From CAZGNZ01 sp964527215 (GTDB lineage: Bacteria > Fidelibacterota > Marinisomatia > SCGC-AAA003-L08 > JACNLC01): 56,528 nucleotides of DNA. Location of the stretch: positions 1-56,528 of the forward strand of contig CAZGNZ010000030.1 in assembly GCA_964527215.1 (NCBI GenBank), written 5' to 3'. Shown here in pieces: positions 55,501-56,528 of the stretch. Under the pieces are notes generated by a model. That model was not told the origin of the DNA. It saw only the letters and a program-made list of their open reading frames with translations, and made no database searches. Within the stretch, counting starts at the first letter, position 1; each line of letters begins with the position of its first letter. The position numbers and the translations under genes were made by a program.

Positions 55501-56200
55501 CAGGCGTACCGGCGGTCTGCTGCCAGATATAATACACAATCATTCCGTCACTGTCATAACTGCCGCTGCCGTCCAGAGTGACAGTATCTCCGCCGAGTAC
55601 CAGCTGATCATCTCCGGCATCTGCAACCGGGGGAGTATTCACTTCATCACTCATCACCTGTCCGTCGTTGACAGCTCCGGGGCTGTTGGCAGAAACCATC
55701 CAGGGAGTGCCGTCCAGGCCGATGCGTCCCACGGATTCACCTTCGCCGGATTCAGGGTAGTTATCCGAATCATCAACGGCCATCTCCATCGTTCCACCTT
55801 GGGAATCCATCATGCTTCCTTCATAACTGACGGCGTCAGTGAGGACACCGTCCACAAACAGTTCCACTCCGTCAGGAGCACCGTTTTGAATCGCATTGCT
55901 GGCGGGGAAGCCTTCACTGAAATCCACATTGGGAACGGTGGTTGCACCCACTACGTAAAACCCGTATCCGTCGGTTTCATCGCTGAGCGTAACGGTGCCA
56001 AGTTCATAGGTCCCGTACACTTCATTGTTGTTGCCGTTAATCAGCTGCAGTACAACCTGACTGTAGGTGCCGGCCGGACCGGTCAGTTCCACAAATTCAG
56101 CATCGTCGGTGCTTGGCTGATCGTAGTCAATTTCGTTAATAATCAGCTGTCCAAATGAGAATGACATAATTATCATAAGGGTCAGTAAAATTTTTGACAT
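52508..56200 (-). CDS. Giant lamin-tail, PKD, OB-fold, dockerin surface protein
   Basis: Secreted protein of 1230 residues. In order: signal peptide (1-17), lamin-tail domain (18-180, INEIDYDQP and AEFVELTG), PKD-like domain (188-277, PVADAGDDQ), OB-fold region (282-460), second PKD-like domain (475-560), and two 210-residue repeats each with two OB-fold-like halves (567-772 and 773-980). A dockerin pair (983-1040) has DVNMDGSTDVLDV and DTNEDGSVDVLDV. A cohesin-like beta segment (about 1045-1130) and a C-terminal sorting domain from SAYPNPFNPQTT (1138-1230) follow. No catalytic domain is present. It looks like a scaffold or nucleic-acid-binding partner for the nucleases encoded downstream. 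AAGGA precedes the ATG. Confidence 0.85.
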   Translation of the reverse strand: MSKILLTLMIIMSFSFGQLIINEIDYDQPSTDDAEFVELTGPAGTYSQVVLQLINGNNNEVYGTYELGTVTLSDETDGYGFYVVGATTVPNVDFSEGFPASNAIQNGAPDGVELFVDGVLTDAVSYEGSMMDSQGGTMEMAVDDSDNYPESGEGESVGRIGLDGTPWMVSANSPGAVNDGQVMSDEVNTPPVADAGDDQLVLGGDTVTLDGSGSYDSDGMIVYYIWQQTAGTPVELTGSEEPVASFTAPEESGLLTFELTVYDDLADTDTDEVFVTICSSGLVTIAEARGYAEGACAMIQGVVTSPNFQSSNSEYTIQDATAGIVLFQYGTDLIVNYGDEVQVMGTITEYNGKLEIVAENLDDVTILGPGAIPEPQIITVSDLENNGENYESELVIIENVTLADGSWPGEGSSANLTITDNGIAETTMRIDSDTEIDGSPEPVWPVNVTGVGGQYYSYQLMPRFISDFEETGGNQLPVADAGEDQIAEPGDLVTLDGSGSYDPDGSIAGYIWEQTDGPTVALSDYEEPVVTFTAPGSNATLIFRLTAIDNEGAMGMDDVAVVVTQGTMTIAEMQETSEIGSACYDSPYNGQSVMVSGIVTAVAPGSYPNFYMQDAEGDAWAGVYVYDTSVDPTVGDEITLSASVSEYYGFTELTSVTSSIVVSSGNEIEPLDITTGELAGGCSLSGEMLEGMLVRITDAVVTQAANNYNEWYVDDGSGECQIDDNMFDGASPSPMVGDSYPVIIGVVDYSYDQYGVLPRGSFDFEGGGTVDEISLYELNYTTEMGTENDCYPSPYNGQIITTSGIVTGVRPDPDYPTFFIQDINDNSYCGVYVYVPEGFEVLALSDEVTLTAEVSEYFGWTELTNIESYSTAPSDTWVDPIPITTSQISGGCSESGESLESMLVILSGVTVVEAPNDYGEWVVDDGSGECQIDDLIYDGEDIAVEVGDTFESITGIIRYSYGEFMVLPRNADDLVTSSGCVHDGDVNMDGSTDVLDVVSIVGFILGTVEFTDQQYCAADTNEDGSVDVLDVVLVVSWILGTRTVDDATAAEIILTDDGARLSSNGFIGGIEMVLTHDSDFRIDLDQNNYLNQYSTDDQTTRLVIIHPGTALFSAEGNFEIESVLAVTSQDYIDAVVIENFALLSAYPNPFNPQTTISYRVTQPNAVRLDVYDLLGSHVGTLVQGVQTAGETYEVIWNGQNAAGASVPSGIYFVRLENGSDVLTQKITLLR
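53401..54065. repeat. Exact 35-base direct repeat inside the giant gene
   Basis: Bases 53401-53435 and 54031-54065 are identical (both begin CGTCAATCTGGCATTCACCG), spaced 630 bases or 210 codons apart. They encode the DDGSGECQIDD segment in each OB-fold repeat unit. The much higher identity here than in the rest of the repeats suggests local gene conversion or strong constraint. Confidence 0.85.
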
Positions 56201-56528
56201 GATTTTATTCCTTATATAAGTTGCTCAAAGAAAAAAGTTGAAGGACCATAAATTTACATTGATTATTGGCAACCTGTCGTCTGGTTTTTTCTAAGTTTTC
56301 GGAGTAAAATGACTGGAACTTCAGGAGTTCTTGGTGGGGGTTGTTGAAATGGTTGACTGGTTAAGTAGTAATCCGCATGCGCGGTGCGGTTTGGTGGTTA
56401 ATAAGTTGAGCAGGTGAGTGGAGATTTCTTGCTGGGTGGTGTTGAGCAGCATTTTTAGCCTGATTAATTCACCAGCTTATAAATCTGGGTTGAAGTACGC
56501 CATAATTTGACAAATTGACATCAGCTAA
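56201..56528. other. Upstream region of the surface operon, right edge
   Basis: No gene is supported in these 328 bases. The stretch contains the leader and probable promoter of the giant gene, and then sequence with GT-rich runs (56330-56440) in which no feature was recognised. Confidence 0.4.
56245..56272 (-). promoter_or_regulatory. Candidate sigma-70-like promoter of the surface operon
   Basis: Read leftward, TTGCCA (56272-56267) and TATGGT (56250-56245) are spaced by 16 bases, about 45 bases before the ATG of the giant gene, which has AAGGA at good distance. The -10 box is imperfect, so this is a weak prediction. Confidence 0.3.

Noticed and set aside
55073..56158. 361-codon open frame opposite the giant surface gene
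   Set aside because: It is a mirror of repetitive, GC-skewed coding sequence; the minus-strand product has clear domains and a signal peptide.

Overview
The window looks like a chromosomal segment of a Gram-negative FCB-group bacterium. The best guess is Neomarinimicrobiota (SAR406) or a near relative such as Calditrichota or KSB1. This rests on secreted proteins with a YPNPFNP-type C-terminal sorting domain, dockerin pairs, lamin-tail domains, PorV/PorQ-like barrels and a TonB receptor with a carboxypeptidase-like N-terminal domain, found beside ordinary bacterial housekeeping genes. The lineage call is inference. No rRNA, tRNA, CRISPR array, prophage or intact transposase gene was seen.

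Layout. 0.3-4.2 kb: punA and rlmN (minus), divergent from a MoxR/DUF58 pair. 4.2-4.7 kb: a gene-free stretch with a palindromic repeat and a terminator. 4.7-10.6 kb: a TPR lipoprotein and a PfkB kinase, a Nudix gene coupled to a degenerate AroQ-like gene, dapF with a GNAT gene, and convergent plsY and plsC, the two acyltransferase steps to phosphatidic acid. 10.8-16.7 kb: a tight minus-strand run of methyltransferase, HAD, cupin, Ste24 protease, lipase, HAD and mutY. 17.0-20.9 kb: the cobalamin subunit of methylmalonyl-CoA mutase, an acyl-CoA carboxylase beta subunit, a TPR protein and an M24 peptidase. 21.0-28.8 kb: DUF1385, prfA, prmC, a UbiA-type prenyltransferase, dnaE and dtd. 28.8-29.85 kb: about 1 kb without a gene, holding GC-rich hairpins and a second copy of the palindromic repeat.

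29.85-36.6 kb (plus): saccharopine dehydrogenase and lysine-ketoglutarate reductase, the two activities fused as AASS in animals and plants, each followed by a hairpin terminator. The second terminator abuts the start codon of a TonB receptor gene, which overlaps a gene for a partner lipoprotein. 36.7-41.6 kb (minus): a LON-domain protein, elbB, queG, an NAD-dependent epimerase, a YtfJ-like protein and a small outer-membrane protein.

41.9-56.2 kb (minus) is the most interesting part. Eight tightly packed genes encode secreted or outer-membrane proteins: a 1230-residue lamin-tail/PKD/OB-fold/dockerin protein, a second lamin-tail protein, two PorV/PorQ-like barrels, a large predicted barrel with N-terminal helix-hairpin-helix DNA-binding motifs, a class C acid phosphatase lipoprotein, a dead 5'-nucleotidase domain fused to an intact endonuclease/exonuclease/phosphatase (EEP) domain, and a second EEP nuclease with lamin-tail and dockerin domains. 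Together they suggest a surface system that binds DNA, cuts it and strips phosphate from the nucleotides. The proposed joint function is inference from domain content and gene packing.
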